Shown one piece after another: positions 26,954 through 34,967 of a stretch of 64,000 nt of DNA. Made by a program: the position numbers and the translations under genes. The notes below the pieces were generated by a model. That model saw only the letters and a list, made by a program, of their open reading frames with translations. It was not told where the DNA came from and searched no databases. Each line of letters opens with the position of its first letter. Within the stretch, counting starts at the first letter, position 1. This DNA comes from an uncultured Blautia sp. Its GTDB lineage: Bacteria > Bacillota > Clostridia > Lachnospirales > Lachnospiraceae. The stretch lies in NCBI RefSeq assembly GCF_947654165.1, contig NZ_CANTKB010000009.1, positions 62,001 through 126,000 on the forward strand, written 5' to 3'.

Positions 26954-28909
26954 ATGGATTCTATGAAGAGGATGAAGGAGTTGATTCCTTTACTGACCCA
27001 GGCATCCCGGGCTTATTACCAGGAAGACAGGGAACTGATGAGTAACTATGAATATGACAAATTGTATGATGAATTGGTGAAGTTGGAAGCGGAGACAGGA
27101 ATAACCCTGGCAGGAAGTCCCACAACTATGGTTGGATATGAGGCTCTGGAAGAACTGCCAAAAGAAGCTCATGAAAAGCCCATGCTGTCTCTGGACAAGA
27201 CAAAAGATGTGGAGACACTGAGGAGCTTTGTTGGTACACATAAGACTTTGCTTTCCTGGAAACTGGACGGGCTTACCATTGTGCTGACGTATCAGGATGG
27301 AAAGCTGGAAAAAGCAGTCACCAGAGGAAATGGAGTGATCGGGGAGGTCATTACCAATAATGCCAGAGTGTTTAAGAATATTCCGCTGCAGATCAGTCAC
27401 AAAGGAAATCTGGTGCTGAGAGGAGAGGCGATTATCACATACTCTGATTTCGAGAAAATCAATTCCGAAATCGAAGATGTAGATGCAAAATATAAAAATC
27501 CAAGAAACCTTTGCAGTGGTTCTGTAAGACAGTTAAACAACGAAATAACGGCAAAGAGAAATGTGCACTTTTATGCTTTTTCTCTGGTACAGGCAGAAGG
27601 TGTTGATTTTCAGAATTCTGTAGAGCAGCAGTTTTTGTGGCTGCAAAAACAAGGATTTGATGTGGTGGAATATCGGGCAGTGACACAAGAGACCCTGGAT
27701 GATGCAATGCAGTATTTTGAGCATCAGGTGTCAGAAAATGATTTTCCATCAGATGGCCTGGTGGCCTTGTATGACGACATTGCGTATGGTGCTTCTTTGG
27801 GAAGTACAGCTAAATTTCCAAGAAATGCTTTTGCTTTTAAATGGAAAGATGAGATTAAAGAAACAACTTTAAGAGAGATTGAGTGGAGTCCATCCAGAAC
27901 GGGTCTTATCAACCCTGTAGCAATTTTTGAACCGGTAGAACTGGAAGGAACTACCGTGAGCAGAGCCAGTGTCCATAACGTGAGCATCTTAAAAGAACTG
28001 CAGCTTGGAATCGGCGATAAGATTCAGGTCTATAAGGCCAATATGATCATCCCTCAGATTGCAGAAAATCTCACACGCAGCGGAAATCCGGAAATTCCCC
28101 ATAGCTGTCCGGTATGCCAGAAGGAAGCCAGAGTTTTAAAAACAAATGAGGTGGAATCTCTGTATTGTATGAATCCGGACTGTCAGGCAAAGAAGATAAA
28201 ATCTTTTACCTTATTTGTCAGCCGTGATGCCATGAATATTGATGGACTTTCAGAGGCTACACTGGAGAAGTTTATTCTCAAAGGATTTATAAAGGACTTT
28301 GGAGATATTTTTGAGATTTCCCGCTATAAAGATCAGATTGTAGAGATGGAGGGATTCGGGGAGAAGTCTTATGAAAACCTTATTTCCAGTCTGGAAAATG
28401 CAAAACATACTACACTGCCAAGAGTTCTTTACAGCCTGGGAATTGCCAACATTGGACTGGCAAATGCAAAAGTGATATGCAGGGAATTCGAATATGATGT
28501 GGAAAAACTGATCCATGCAAGTGGGGAAGAGATCAATGCGATAGAAGGCATCGGACCTGTGATTGCAAAGGCATTTACCGATTATTTCAACAATGAGGAA
28601 AATCTGAAGAAGTTCCGCCATTTGATGTCACATTTGGAACTGGAAGAAGTGAAAAAAGAGGAAAATCAGACTTTTGCAGGCAAACAATTTGTCATTACCG
28701 GAAGTGTGGTACATTTTGCAAATCGTTCCCAATTAAAAGAGTTCATCGAGCAGAGAGGCGGAAAAGTGACCGGCAGTGTTACTTCGAAAACCGATTATCT
28801 GATCAATAATGACACAACTTCTAATTCTTCTAAAAACAAAAAGGCAAAAGAATTAGGAATTCCTATCTTGTCAGAAGAAGATTTTCTGGATAGGGCAGGT
28901 GAAGTGTAA
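26954..28909 (+). CDS. ligA: NAD-dependent DNA ligase
   Basis: The 651-residue LigA is essential for joining Okazaki fragments. Domains in order are Ia (NAD binding, with YYQ and YDKLYDEL near residues 20-42), adenylation with nucleophile Lys103 in SWKLDGL, OB fold, a four-Cys zinc finger (CPVCQKEARVL...CMNPDCQ, about 378-402), helix-hairpin-helix repeats (about 440-560) and a C-terminal BRCT domain from about 575. The active-site motif reads KLDGLT where KxDGLA is most common. Length is a little below the usual 665-670. Confidence 0.95.
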   Translation: MDSMKRMKELIPLLTQASRAYYQEDRELMSNYEYDKLYDELVKLEAETGITLAGSPTTMVGYEALEELPKEAHEKPMLSLDKTKDVETLRSFVGTHKTLLSWKLDGLTIVLTYQDGKLEKAVTRGNGVIGEVITNNARVFKNIPLQISHKGNLVLRGEAIITYSDFEKINSEIEDVDAKYKNPRNLCSGSVRQLNNEITAKRNVHFYAFSLVQAEGVDFQNSVEQQFLWLQKQGFDVVEYRAVTQETLDDAMQYFEHQVSENDFPSDGLVALYDDIAYGASLGSTAKFPRNAFAFKWKDEIKETTLREIEWSPSRTGLINPVAIFEPVELEGTTVSRASVHNVSILKELQLGIGDKIQVYKANMIIPQIAENLTRSGNPEIPHSCPVCQKEARVLKTNEVESLYCMNPDCQAKKIKSFTLFVSRDAMNIDGLSEATLEKFILKGFIKDFGDIFEISRYKDQIVEMEGFGEKSYENLISSLENAKHTTLPRVLYSLGIANIGLANAKVICREFEYDVEKLIHASGEEINAIEGIGPVIAKAFTDYFNNEENLKKFRHLMSHLELEEVKKEENQTFAGKQFVITGSVVHFANRSQLKEFIEQRGGKVTGSVTSKTDYLINNDTTSNSSKNKKAKELGIPILSEEDFLDRAGEV

Positions 28910-28913
28910 ACAT

Positions 28914-30476
28914 ATGATGAATACGAGTGAAATGAAGAAAAAAGGAATCAAAGGCGTAAAAACGATTATTTTCGGAAGAACTCTCATGGTTGTTTTTGCA
29001 TTTGTCATTCAGTTTTTGCTTTTGATTTCTATTTATATCTGGCTGAGAGACTATAGCTATATTTTTTATCTGGTCTTTGTCCTTCTCAGTGTGACTGTGG
29101 TACTCCATTTGTTTAACAGCAGCGGCAGTCCGGAGTTTAAGCTGGTTTGGATGCTGCCATTGATCATTTTCCCAGTATTCGGGGCCTTATTTTATATTTA
29201 TATTGGAACGCAGCTTGGGACAAAGATGCTGTTTAGGCGGCTGGAATCCCTCTCTGTGTTTACCAAAAAAAATGCACCTCAGAATCAGGCAGTAAAGGAA
29301 AAGTTAGAAATCGTTAATCCTCAGATCGGGCATTTCGCAGACTATATGGAGGAATATGGAAACGCACCGGTATATGATCACACCCAGGTGAAATATTATC
29401 CACTGGGAGATGATCAGTTTGAGGATATGTTGGAAGAACTGAAAAAAGCAGAGAAATTTATTTTTCTGGAGTTCTTTATTGTAGAAGAAGGTGTTATGTG
29501 GAACAGTATTCTTGATATCTTAAAAGAAAAGGCGAAAAGCGGTGTGGAAGTCCGTGTGATGTACGACGGCATGTGTGTTCTTGCCTTGCTGCCATATTTT
29601 TATCCAAAGGTTCTGGAAGCAGAAGGAATTAAATGTAAGATGTTCGCACCTATCCGCCCTGTTTTTTCCTCCTATTATAACAATAGAGACCACAGAAAAA
29701 TCATGGTCATTGATGGAAAAGTGGCTTTCACCGGAGGCACAAATCTGGCAGACGAATATATTAACCAGAAGGTGCGTTTCGGACACTGGAAAGATACAGC
29801 AGTAAGGCTGACAGGTAAGGCGGTGGAACGCTTTACCTATATGTTCCTGGAAATGTGGAATGTCACAGAGACGGAAGAAGAAAACTACGAAAATTATAAG
29901 ACACCGGAAGATTTTTCCATGAAGAACGACGGATTTATTATGCCGTATGAGGTCAGTCCGTACGGAAAAGAACGTGTAGGAAAGAAGGTATATCTGGATA
30001 TCCTCAACACAGCCCGGGAATATGTACATATTATGACGCCGTATCTGATCTTGGATTATGAAATGATCATGGCACTTACTTATGCAGCAAAACGTGGAAT
30101 TGATGTTTCTATTATCATGCCGCACATTCCGGATAAGAAATATGCGTTTGCTGTAGCAAAAACTTATTATAACGAGCTGTTAGAAGCAGGGGTGAAAATT
30201 TACGAGTATGAACCGGGATTTGTTCATGCCAAAGTATTTGTTTCAGATGATGAAAAAGCAGTGGTGGGAACCATCAATCTGGATTACAGAAGCCTGTTCC
30301 ACCATTTTGAATGTGCAGCATTTATGTATCAGAATTCCCAGATTGCTGCGATCGAAGAGGATTTTCAGGATACTTTGAAAAAGTGTATCAAGGCTCAGGC
30401 TTCGGATTATAAGAAACAGCCATTGTATATGCGCACCATGGGAACCATTCTCCGTATGTTTGCACCATTGATGTAA
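28914..30476 (+). CDS. cls: Cardiolipin synthase
   Basis: The protein of about 520 residues is a phospholipase D-type cardiolipin synthase. Two to three N-terminal membrane helices are followed by two HKD motifs: HRKIMVIDGKVAFTGG near residue 255 and HAKVFVSDDEKAVVGT near 435. It joins two phosphatidylglycerol molecules at the membrane. The ATG at 28914 lies 4 bases after the ligA stop; GTG 28899 and ATG 28917 are alternatives, as the ribosome site (AGGTGA inside ligA) is weak. Confidence 0.92.
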   Translation: MMNTSEMKKKGIKGVKTIIFGRTLMVVFAFVIQFLLLISIYIWLRDYSYIFYLVFVLLSVTVVLHLFNSSGSPEFKLVWMLPLIIFPVFGALFYIYIGTQLGTKMLFRRLESLSVFTKKNAPQNQAVKEKLEIVNPQIGHFADYMEEYGNAPVYDHTQVKYYPLGDDQFEDMLEELKKAEKFIFLEFFIVEEGVMWNSILDILKEKAKSGVEVRVMYDGMCVLALLPYFYPKVLEAEGIKCKMFAPIRPVFSSYYNNRDHRKIMVIDGKVAFTGGTNLADEYINQKVRFGHWKDTAVRLTGKAVERFTYMFLEMWNVTETEEENYENYKTPEDFSMKNDGFIMPYEVSPYGKERVGKKVYLDILNTAREYVHIMTPYLILDYEMIMALTYAAKRGIDVSIIMPHIPDKKYAFAVAKTYYNELLEAGVKIYEYEPGFVHAKVFVSDDEKAVVGTINLDYRSLFHHFECAAFMYQNSQIAAIEEDFQDTLKKCIKAQASDYKKQPLYMRTMGTILRMFAPLM

Positions 30477-30510
30477 ACAGAGAGAAAAGACAGAAAGGAA
30501 GGAATAAAAA

Positions 30511-31431
30511 ATGCCGATTAAAATACAAAGTGACTTGCCGGTAAAAGAAATCTTAGAGAAAGAAAATATTTTTGTGATGGATGAGACAAGAGCCATTCAC
30601 CAGGACATCCGTCCTATTCAGATTTTGATTCTGAATCTGATGCCTTTAAAAGAAGAGACAGAGCTGCAGCTTCTTCGTTCTCTGTCCAATACACCGCTGC
30701 AGGTGGATGTGTCCTTTATGATGGTAAGTACCCATGTATCTAAGAATACAGCCACCAGCCATTTGAACAAATTTTATCAGACCTTTGAGGAGGTAAAAGC
30801 TCATAAGTTTGATGGAATGATCATCACAGGTGCACCGGTAGAGCAGATGGAATTTGAAGAGGTAGATTACTGGGAAGAAATGAAAGAAATTATGGAGTGG
30901 AGCAAGCATAATGTGACCTCTACGATCTATCTGTGCTGGGCTGCCCAGGCAGGGTTGTACTATCATTATGGATTGCAGAAACATCAGATGGATCATAAAG
31001 TATTTGGGCTATTTGCACATAAAGTACAGAATCGGAAGATTCCTCTGGTTCGTGGGTTTGATGATGTATTTCTGGCACCTCACTCCCGTCACACAGAGGT
31101 TCGTGCTGAGGATATTCATAATTGTCCGGAGCTTACGGTGCTGGCAGAGTCCGAAGAAGCAGGAGTATTTTTGGCTATGGCAAAAGAGGGAAGACAGATT
31201 TTCGTCATGGGACATCCGGAATATGATCGAGTTACTCTGGACGGAGAGTATAAGCGTGATTTAGGAAAAGGTCTTCCAATCGATCTGCCAAAGGGATATT
31301 ATCCTGGGGATAATGCAGAGAATAAACCATTGCTTTTGTGGAGATCTCATGCGAATAACCTGTACACCAACTGGCTGAATTATTATGTGTACCAGTGTAC
31401 GCCGTATGATCTGGATGGGACACCATTTTAA
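30511..31431 (+). CDS. metAA: Homoserine O-acetyltransferase (MetA family, Glu111 type)
   Basis: The 306-residue MetA-fold acyltransferase activates homoserine for methionine synthesis. The catalytic Cys142 (LCWAAQAG), His235 and Glu237 (MGHPEYD) match the known numbering exactly. Position 111 is Glu (TGAPVEQ). In the family Glu111 goes with acetyl-CoA use and Gly111, as in E. coli, with succinyl-CoA, so acetyl transfer is predicted despite the usual MetA annotation as succinyltransferase. The 34-base upstream gap holds an AAAGGAAGGA ribosome site and no room for a SAM riboswitch, suggesting read-through from cls. A terminator follows. Confidence 0.93.
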   Translation: MPIKIQSDLPVKEILEKENIFVMDETRAIHQDIRPIQILILNLMPLKEETELQLLRSLSNTPLQVDVSFMMVSTHVSKNTATSHLNKFYQTFEEVKAHKFDGMIITGAPVEQMEFEEVDYWEEMKEIMEWSKHNVTSTIYLCWAAQAGLYYHYGLQKHQMDHKVFGLFAHKVQNRKIPLVRGFDDVFLAPHSRHTEVRAEDIHNCPELTVLAESEEAGVFLAMAKEGRQIFVMGHPEYDRVTLDGEYKRDLGKGLPIDLPKGYYPGDNAENKPLLLWRSHANNLYTNWLNYYVYQCTPYDLDGTPF

Positions 31432-31441
31432 GTAACTGTAG

Positions 31442-31480
31442 AGGGTATGTTGCTGAAGGCAATGTACCCTGAATTTTTTT
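31442..31480 (+). terminator. Terminator after metAA
   Basis: AGGGTATGTTGC (31442-31453) pairs with GCAATGTACCCT (31459-31470) over 12 bp with two G-U pairs, followed by seven Ts. Confidence 0.8.
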
Positions 31481-31496
31481 GGATAAGGAGAAGAAA

Positions 31497-31949
31497 ATGA
31501 ATACATACAAATATATCAATTTAAGACAAAATCCTCAATTAAAAGAACAGGCAGCGGCATGGTTTCACAGGAAATGGGGAGTGCCCAAGGAAGCTTATGA
31601 AGAGTGTATGGCAGCATATCTGAACCAGGAAACGGAGTATGGCTGGTATCTTTGCCTGGATGGGGATAACATAGTGGGAGGTCTTGGTGTCATTGAAAAT
31701 GATTTCCATAACCGAAAAGACCTTGCTCCTAATGTCTGTGCAGTATATACGGAAAAAGAATACCGCTGCAAAGGAATTGCAGGGCATTTGCTTGGCATGG
31801 TTGTGGACGATATGAAATCAAAGGGAATCACACCCATCTATTTAATCACGGATCATACAGGTTTTTACGAAAAATATGGCTGGGAATTTTTGTGTATGGT
31901 TCAGGAAGAGGAGCATTCTGATATGATCAGGATGTATATACACAGATAA
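31497..31949 (+). CDS. GNAT-family N-acetyltransferase
   Basis: The 150-residue GNAT protein has a central acetyl-CoA binding pattern: VCAVYTEKEYRCKGIAGHLLGMVV (R-x-x-G-x-A/G loop), then YLITDHTGFYEKYGWEFL, the usual end strand. The ATG at 31497 is chosen because AAGGAG at 31485-31490 gives normal spacing; the TTG at 31479 lies before that site. The substrate is unknown. It is followed by a second, unrelated GNAT. Confidence 0.85.
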   Translation: MNTYKYINLRQNPQLKEQAAAWFHRKWGVPKEAYEECMAAYLNQETEYGWYLCLDGDNIVGGLGVIENDFHNRKDLAPNVCAVYTEKEYRCKGIAGHLLGMVVDDMKSKGITPIYLITDHTGFYEKYGWEFLCMVQEEEHSDMIRMYIHR

Positions 31950-31977
31950 GTTACACATTGTTTTTAGGAGAAAGTGG

Positions 31978-32436
31978 ATGGGAACAACAATAAAATATAT
32001 CGTAAAGGACAAACAGGCAGTTGTCAGAACAATTCTGGAAAATCTTCCGGAATGGTTTGGGATTGCTTCTGCAAGAGAAGAGTATATTGCAGACAGTGCA
32101 CAGCAGACCATGTTTGCTGCTTTTAATCAAAACAAACCGGTTGGTTTTTTGTGCCTGAAAGAAACAGGAAAGGCTACCATAGAGATTCAGGTTATGGGGG
32201 TGCTGAAAGATTATCAGAGATTGGGAATCGGAAGAAAGCTCTTTTCAGAAGCGAAATCCTGGGCAGTGTTGCAAGGATATTCTTTCATGCAGGTAAAAAC
32301 AGTACAAATGGGCAGATACAAGGAATATGATGTTACGAATGCCTTTTATCGCAGTCTGGGATTTAAGGAATTTGAAGTGTTTCCTAATCTATGGGATGAA
32401 TGGAATCCTTGTCAGGTTTATATTATGAGTTTGTAA
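31978..32436 (+). CDS. GNAT-family N-acetyltransferase
   Basis: The 152-residue GNAT protein has the core IEIQVMGVLKDYQRLGIGRKLFSEAKSW (Q-R-x-G-I-G-R loop near residue 79) and a DVTNAFYRSLGFKEFEVF end strand. TAGGAGAAAG lies before the ATG. It shares little with the GNAT just upstream, so the pair is not a recent duplication. The substrate is unknown. The MarR promoter starts 10 bases after its stop. Confidence 0.85.
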   Translation: MGTTIKYIVKDKQAVVRTILENLPEWFGIASAREEYIADSAQQTMFAAFNQNKPVGFLCLKETGKATIEIQVMGVLKDYQRLGIGRKLFSEAKSWAVLQGYSFMQVKTVQMGRYKEYDVTNAFYRSLGFKEFEVFPNLWDEWNPCQVYIMSL

Positions 32437-32446
32437 TCTCAGAAAC

Positions 32447-32491
32447 TTGACAAGTCAATTATTGCCTCGTATAATATAATTGACTTGTCAA
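32447..32491 (+). promoter_or_regulatory. Consensus promoter with paired MarR operators
   Basis: A perfect sigma-A promoter TTGACA (32447-32452), 17 bases, TATAAT (32470-32475) is framed by a 16-bp perfect inverted repeat (32447-32462 and 32476-32491). Each arm itself contains a 12-bp palindrome: TTGACAAGTCAA at 32447-32458 over the -35, and TTGACTTGTCAA at 32480-32491 just past the -10. Two MarR dimers bound here would block the promoter, predicting autorepression of the MarR-MATE operon. Confidence 0.85.
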
Positions 32492-32505
32492 GAACAGGAG
32501 GCATT

Positions 32506-32979
32506 ATGGAAAATCGTATCTTGGGAAAAAGCATTGCTGTGCTTCATCGGAGAGAGCAGAAGTATATGACGCAGACGATGAAGGAATATGGCATTGGTTA
32601 TTCCAGTTATAATTTTTTATTTTATTTATCTGCAAATCCGGGCAGCAGTCAGAAGGAAATGTGTGAAAATATGGCAGTGGATGAGGCTCTTGCAGTAAGG
32701 ACCATGAAGAAACTCCAGGAGCAGGGGTTTGTTGAGCGAAAGAAATCGGAAGCACATGGAAGGTCTTATGCCATTTATCTTACAGAAAAAGGAGAAGAGA
32801 CCATTCCAAAGATGCGGGAGGCATTGGCCGTATGGTGGTCACAGGTCTTGTCTGTGTTGTCCGAGGAGGAACAGCAGATGATGGTCAGCGGATTGGAAAA
32901 GATGGCATCCCATTCAGAAAAAGTGCTTCATAATATCAAAACACAGCAGGAGGAAGTCCATGGAAGAGAAACAGAATAA
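32506..32979 (+). CDS. MarR-family transcriptional repressor
   Basis: The 157-residue winged-helix regulator has the recognition region SQKEMCENMAVDEALAVRTMKKLQEQGFVERKK and wing sequence KSEAHGRSYAIYLTEKGEE. The ATG at 32506 follows AGGAGG at 32493-32498. It overlaps the MATE gene by 20 bases, so the two are translated together. The operator pair described above makes ligand-relieved repression of the efflux pump the likely role. Confidence 0.92.
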   Translation: MENRILGKSIAVLHRREQKYMTQTMKEYGIGYSSYNFLFYLSANPGSSQKEMCENMAVDEALAVRTMKKLQEQGFVERKKSEAHGRSYAIYLTEKGEETIPKMREALAVWWSQVLSVLSEEEQQMMVSGLEKMASHSEKVLHNIKTQQEEVHGRETE

Positions 32980-34324
32980 TCCCCTTGGCTCAGAACCAAT
33001 AGGGACATTGATTGCCAGATTTGCTATTCCAAGTATTATAGCTATGCTGGTAAGCTCTTTGTATAACATTGTAGATCAGTTTTTTATAGGCAGAAGTGTC
33101 GGTATGCTGGGAAATGCGGCTACGAATGTAGCATTTCCACTTTCGATTACCTGTACGGCGATTTCCCTTTTGTGCGGAATCGGAGGAGCGGCAAATTTCA
33201 ATCTTGCCATGGGACGGAAAGAAAAGGAAAAGGCAGTTAAATTTGCAGGCGGTTCCATCGGCATGATGCTGATACTGGGAGTATTACTCTGCGTGGTATC
33301 GCAGATTTTTTTGGAACCAATGATGAGAGCGTTTGGAGCCACAGATAAAGTCTTAGACTATTCGCTGGAGTATACGGGAATTACAGCACTTGGATTTCCT
33401 TTTTTGATTGTTACTACAGGGGGAAGCAATCTGATTCGTGCAGATGGAAGCCCCAAATTTTCCATGATGTGTACATTGGTAGGAGCTATTATCAACACGA
33501 TTTTAGATCCACTGTTCATCTTTACATTTGATATGGGAATTGCAGGTGCAGCCTGGGCAACAATCATCGGACAAGTAGTGTCTGGTTTGATGGTGTTGTG
33601 GTATTTGTCAAGATTTAAAACGGTTCATATTCCGTTGAAGAGTCTGATTCCCTCCGGAACGTCCTGGATCCCGATTATTTCCTTGGGGATTGCACCGTTT
33701 TTCAATCAGATTGCCATGATGATCGTACAGATCGTGATGAATAATACATTGACCTACTATGGGGCACAGTCTTCCTATGGAAGTGATATTCCTCTGGCCT
33801 GTGCAGGTATTATCTCGAAGGTGGGAATGATCTTTTTTGCCATTGTGATTGGAATCTCTCAGGGAATTCAGCCGATTACCAGTTATAACTATGGGGCAGG
33901 AAAATATGATCGTGTAAAGGATACCTATAAGAAGGCAGTGGCAGCGGCTATTGGAATCTCGATCGTGGCATTTTTATTGTTCCAGTTGATGCCAAGGCAG
34001 ATCATCGGTATTTTTGGTTCCGGAAGTGAGGAATATTTTTTGTTTGCGGAAAAGTTTTTCCGGATTTATATGTTTTTTACATTTATTAATGGAATTCAGC
34101 CTATTACAGCGAACACCTTTACATCTATTGGAAAAGCAGGAAAAGGTGTGTTTTTATCTCTTACCAGACAGATTATCTTTTTGTTGCCATTATTGATTAT
34201 TTTGCCATTGTTCATGGGAATTGACGGGGTTATGTTTTCTGCACCGATTGCAGACGGAGTGGCAGCTTTACTTTGTATTTTCTTTATTGTGAAGGAATTT
34301 ATGCATATGGGAACAAATAGATAA
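32960..34324 (+). CDS. MATE-family efflux transporter
   Basis: The 454-residue protein has twelve hydrophobic segments and the MATE start pattern PIGTLIARFAIPSIIAMLVSSLYNIVDQFFIG. It also has QGIQPITSYNYGAGKYDRVKDT, the repeat of the two-fold family architecture. It exports drugs or cationic compounds using a sodium or proton gradient. It is translationally coupled to the MarR repressor, which implies induction by a substrate. Confidence 0.93.
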   Translation: MEEKQNNPLGSEPIGTLIARFAIPSIIAMLVSSLYNIVDQFFIGRSVGMLGNAATNVAFPLSITCTAISLLCGIGGAANFNLAMGRKEKEKAVKFAGGSIGMMLILGVLLCVVSQIFLEPMMRAFGATDKVLDYSLEYTGITALGFPFLIVTTGGSNLIRADGSPKFSMMCTLVGAIINTILDPLFIFTFDMGIAGAAWATIIGQVVSGLMVLWYLSRFKTVHIPLKSLIPSGTSWIPIISLGIAPFFNQIAMMIVQIVMNNTLTYYGAQSSYGSDIPLACAGIISKVGMIFFAIVIGISQGIQPITSYNYGAGKYDRVKDTYKKAVAAAIGISIVAFLLFQLMPRQIIGIFGSGSEEYFLFAEKFFRIYMFFTFINGIQPITANTFTSIGKAGKGVFLSLTRQIIFLLPLLIILPLFMGIDGVMFSAPIADGVAALLCIFFIVKEFMHMGTNR

Positions 34325-34326
34325 AG

Positions 34327-34377
34327 AACAAACCTGTGAGTGAAATGGAAGCTTCCGTTTTCTTCGCAGGTTTGTTT
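34327..34377 (+). terminator. Possible terminator after MATE gene
   Basis: AACAAACCTG (34327-34336) pairs with CAGGTTTGTT (34367-34376) across a 30-base loop. The T tract is short. Confidence 0.5.
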
Positions 34378-34534
34378 AATATTCCGATATTTTCATTGAG
34401 TGGCGTCCGTGTTACAATATAGAAAAGCATATTTCCTTAAAAATATCTATATGCAAAGCTGATTTTGCTATGCAGGTCTTATTACAATTCTATTTTCGGA
34501 AAATTCGTGCTTTCACCCAATTGCAAGCAGGAAT

Positions 34535-34918
34535 TTGTGGCTGCGAAACCTGACAACGCACCTGGAGGGAAAACAGGCTGCAAGAGAATTATTGGAAGAG
34601 TATAGAAATCATACAAAAAATCCGTTGTATAAGTCGGTTATGAATATTATTGTACGAGCAAATAAAAAGGAATTTCAGGAGGTAAAAGAGATGTGTGAAG
34701 CTTTGGAGGAATTGATGCACGATGAACTGGAAGAAAAAAGGCGGTTGGGTCTGCAACAAGGTCTGCAACAAGGGCTGCAGCAGGGGCTGCAACAGGGAGA
34801 AAAAAGAGTAAATGATTTGACCCTGCGTCTGTACGAAATGGGAAGAACAGACGATATTGTAAAAGCTGCATTAGATAAAGAATACCAGAAGAAACTGTTT
34901 CAGGAGTTTGGTCTCTAA
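34535..34918 (+). pseudogene. Rpn-family protein, C-terminal remnant with GLQQ repeats
   Basis: The 127 codons correspond to the helical C-terminal third of Rpn/transposase_31-like proteins. The PD-(D/E)XK core is absent and there is no ribosome site before the TTG at 34535. A tandem of four 12-base units (34748-34795) encodes GLQQ four times, continuing into a coiled region. The full-length relative at 25.1 kb shows what is missing. It may still be expressed as a short protein, but 5' truncation is more likely. Confidence 0.6.
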
Positions 34919-34967
34919 GCAGTAAAAAAGGGACGCTGCCTCACAGGAGGAAACAGCATCCCTTTCA

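Noticed and set aside
30477..30510. Possible SAM riboswitch before metAA
   Set aside because: The gap is only 34 bases and is filled by a ribosome binding site; no structured leader fits.
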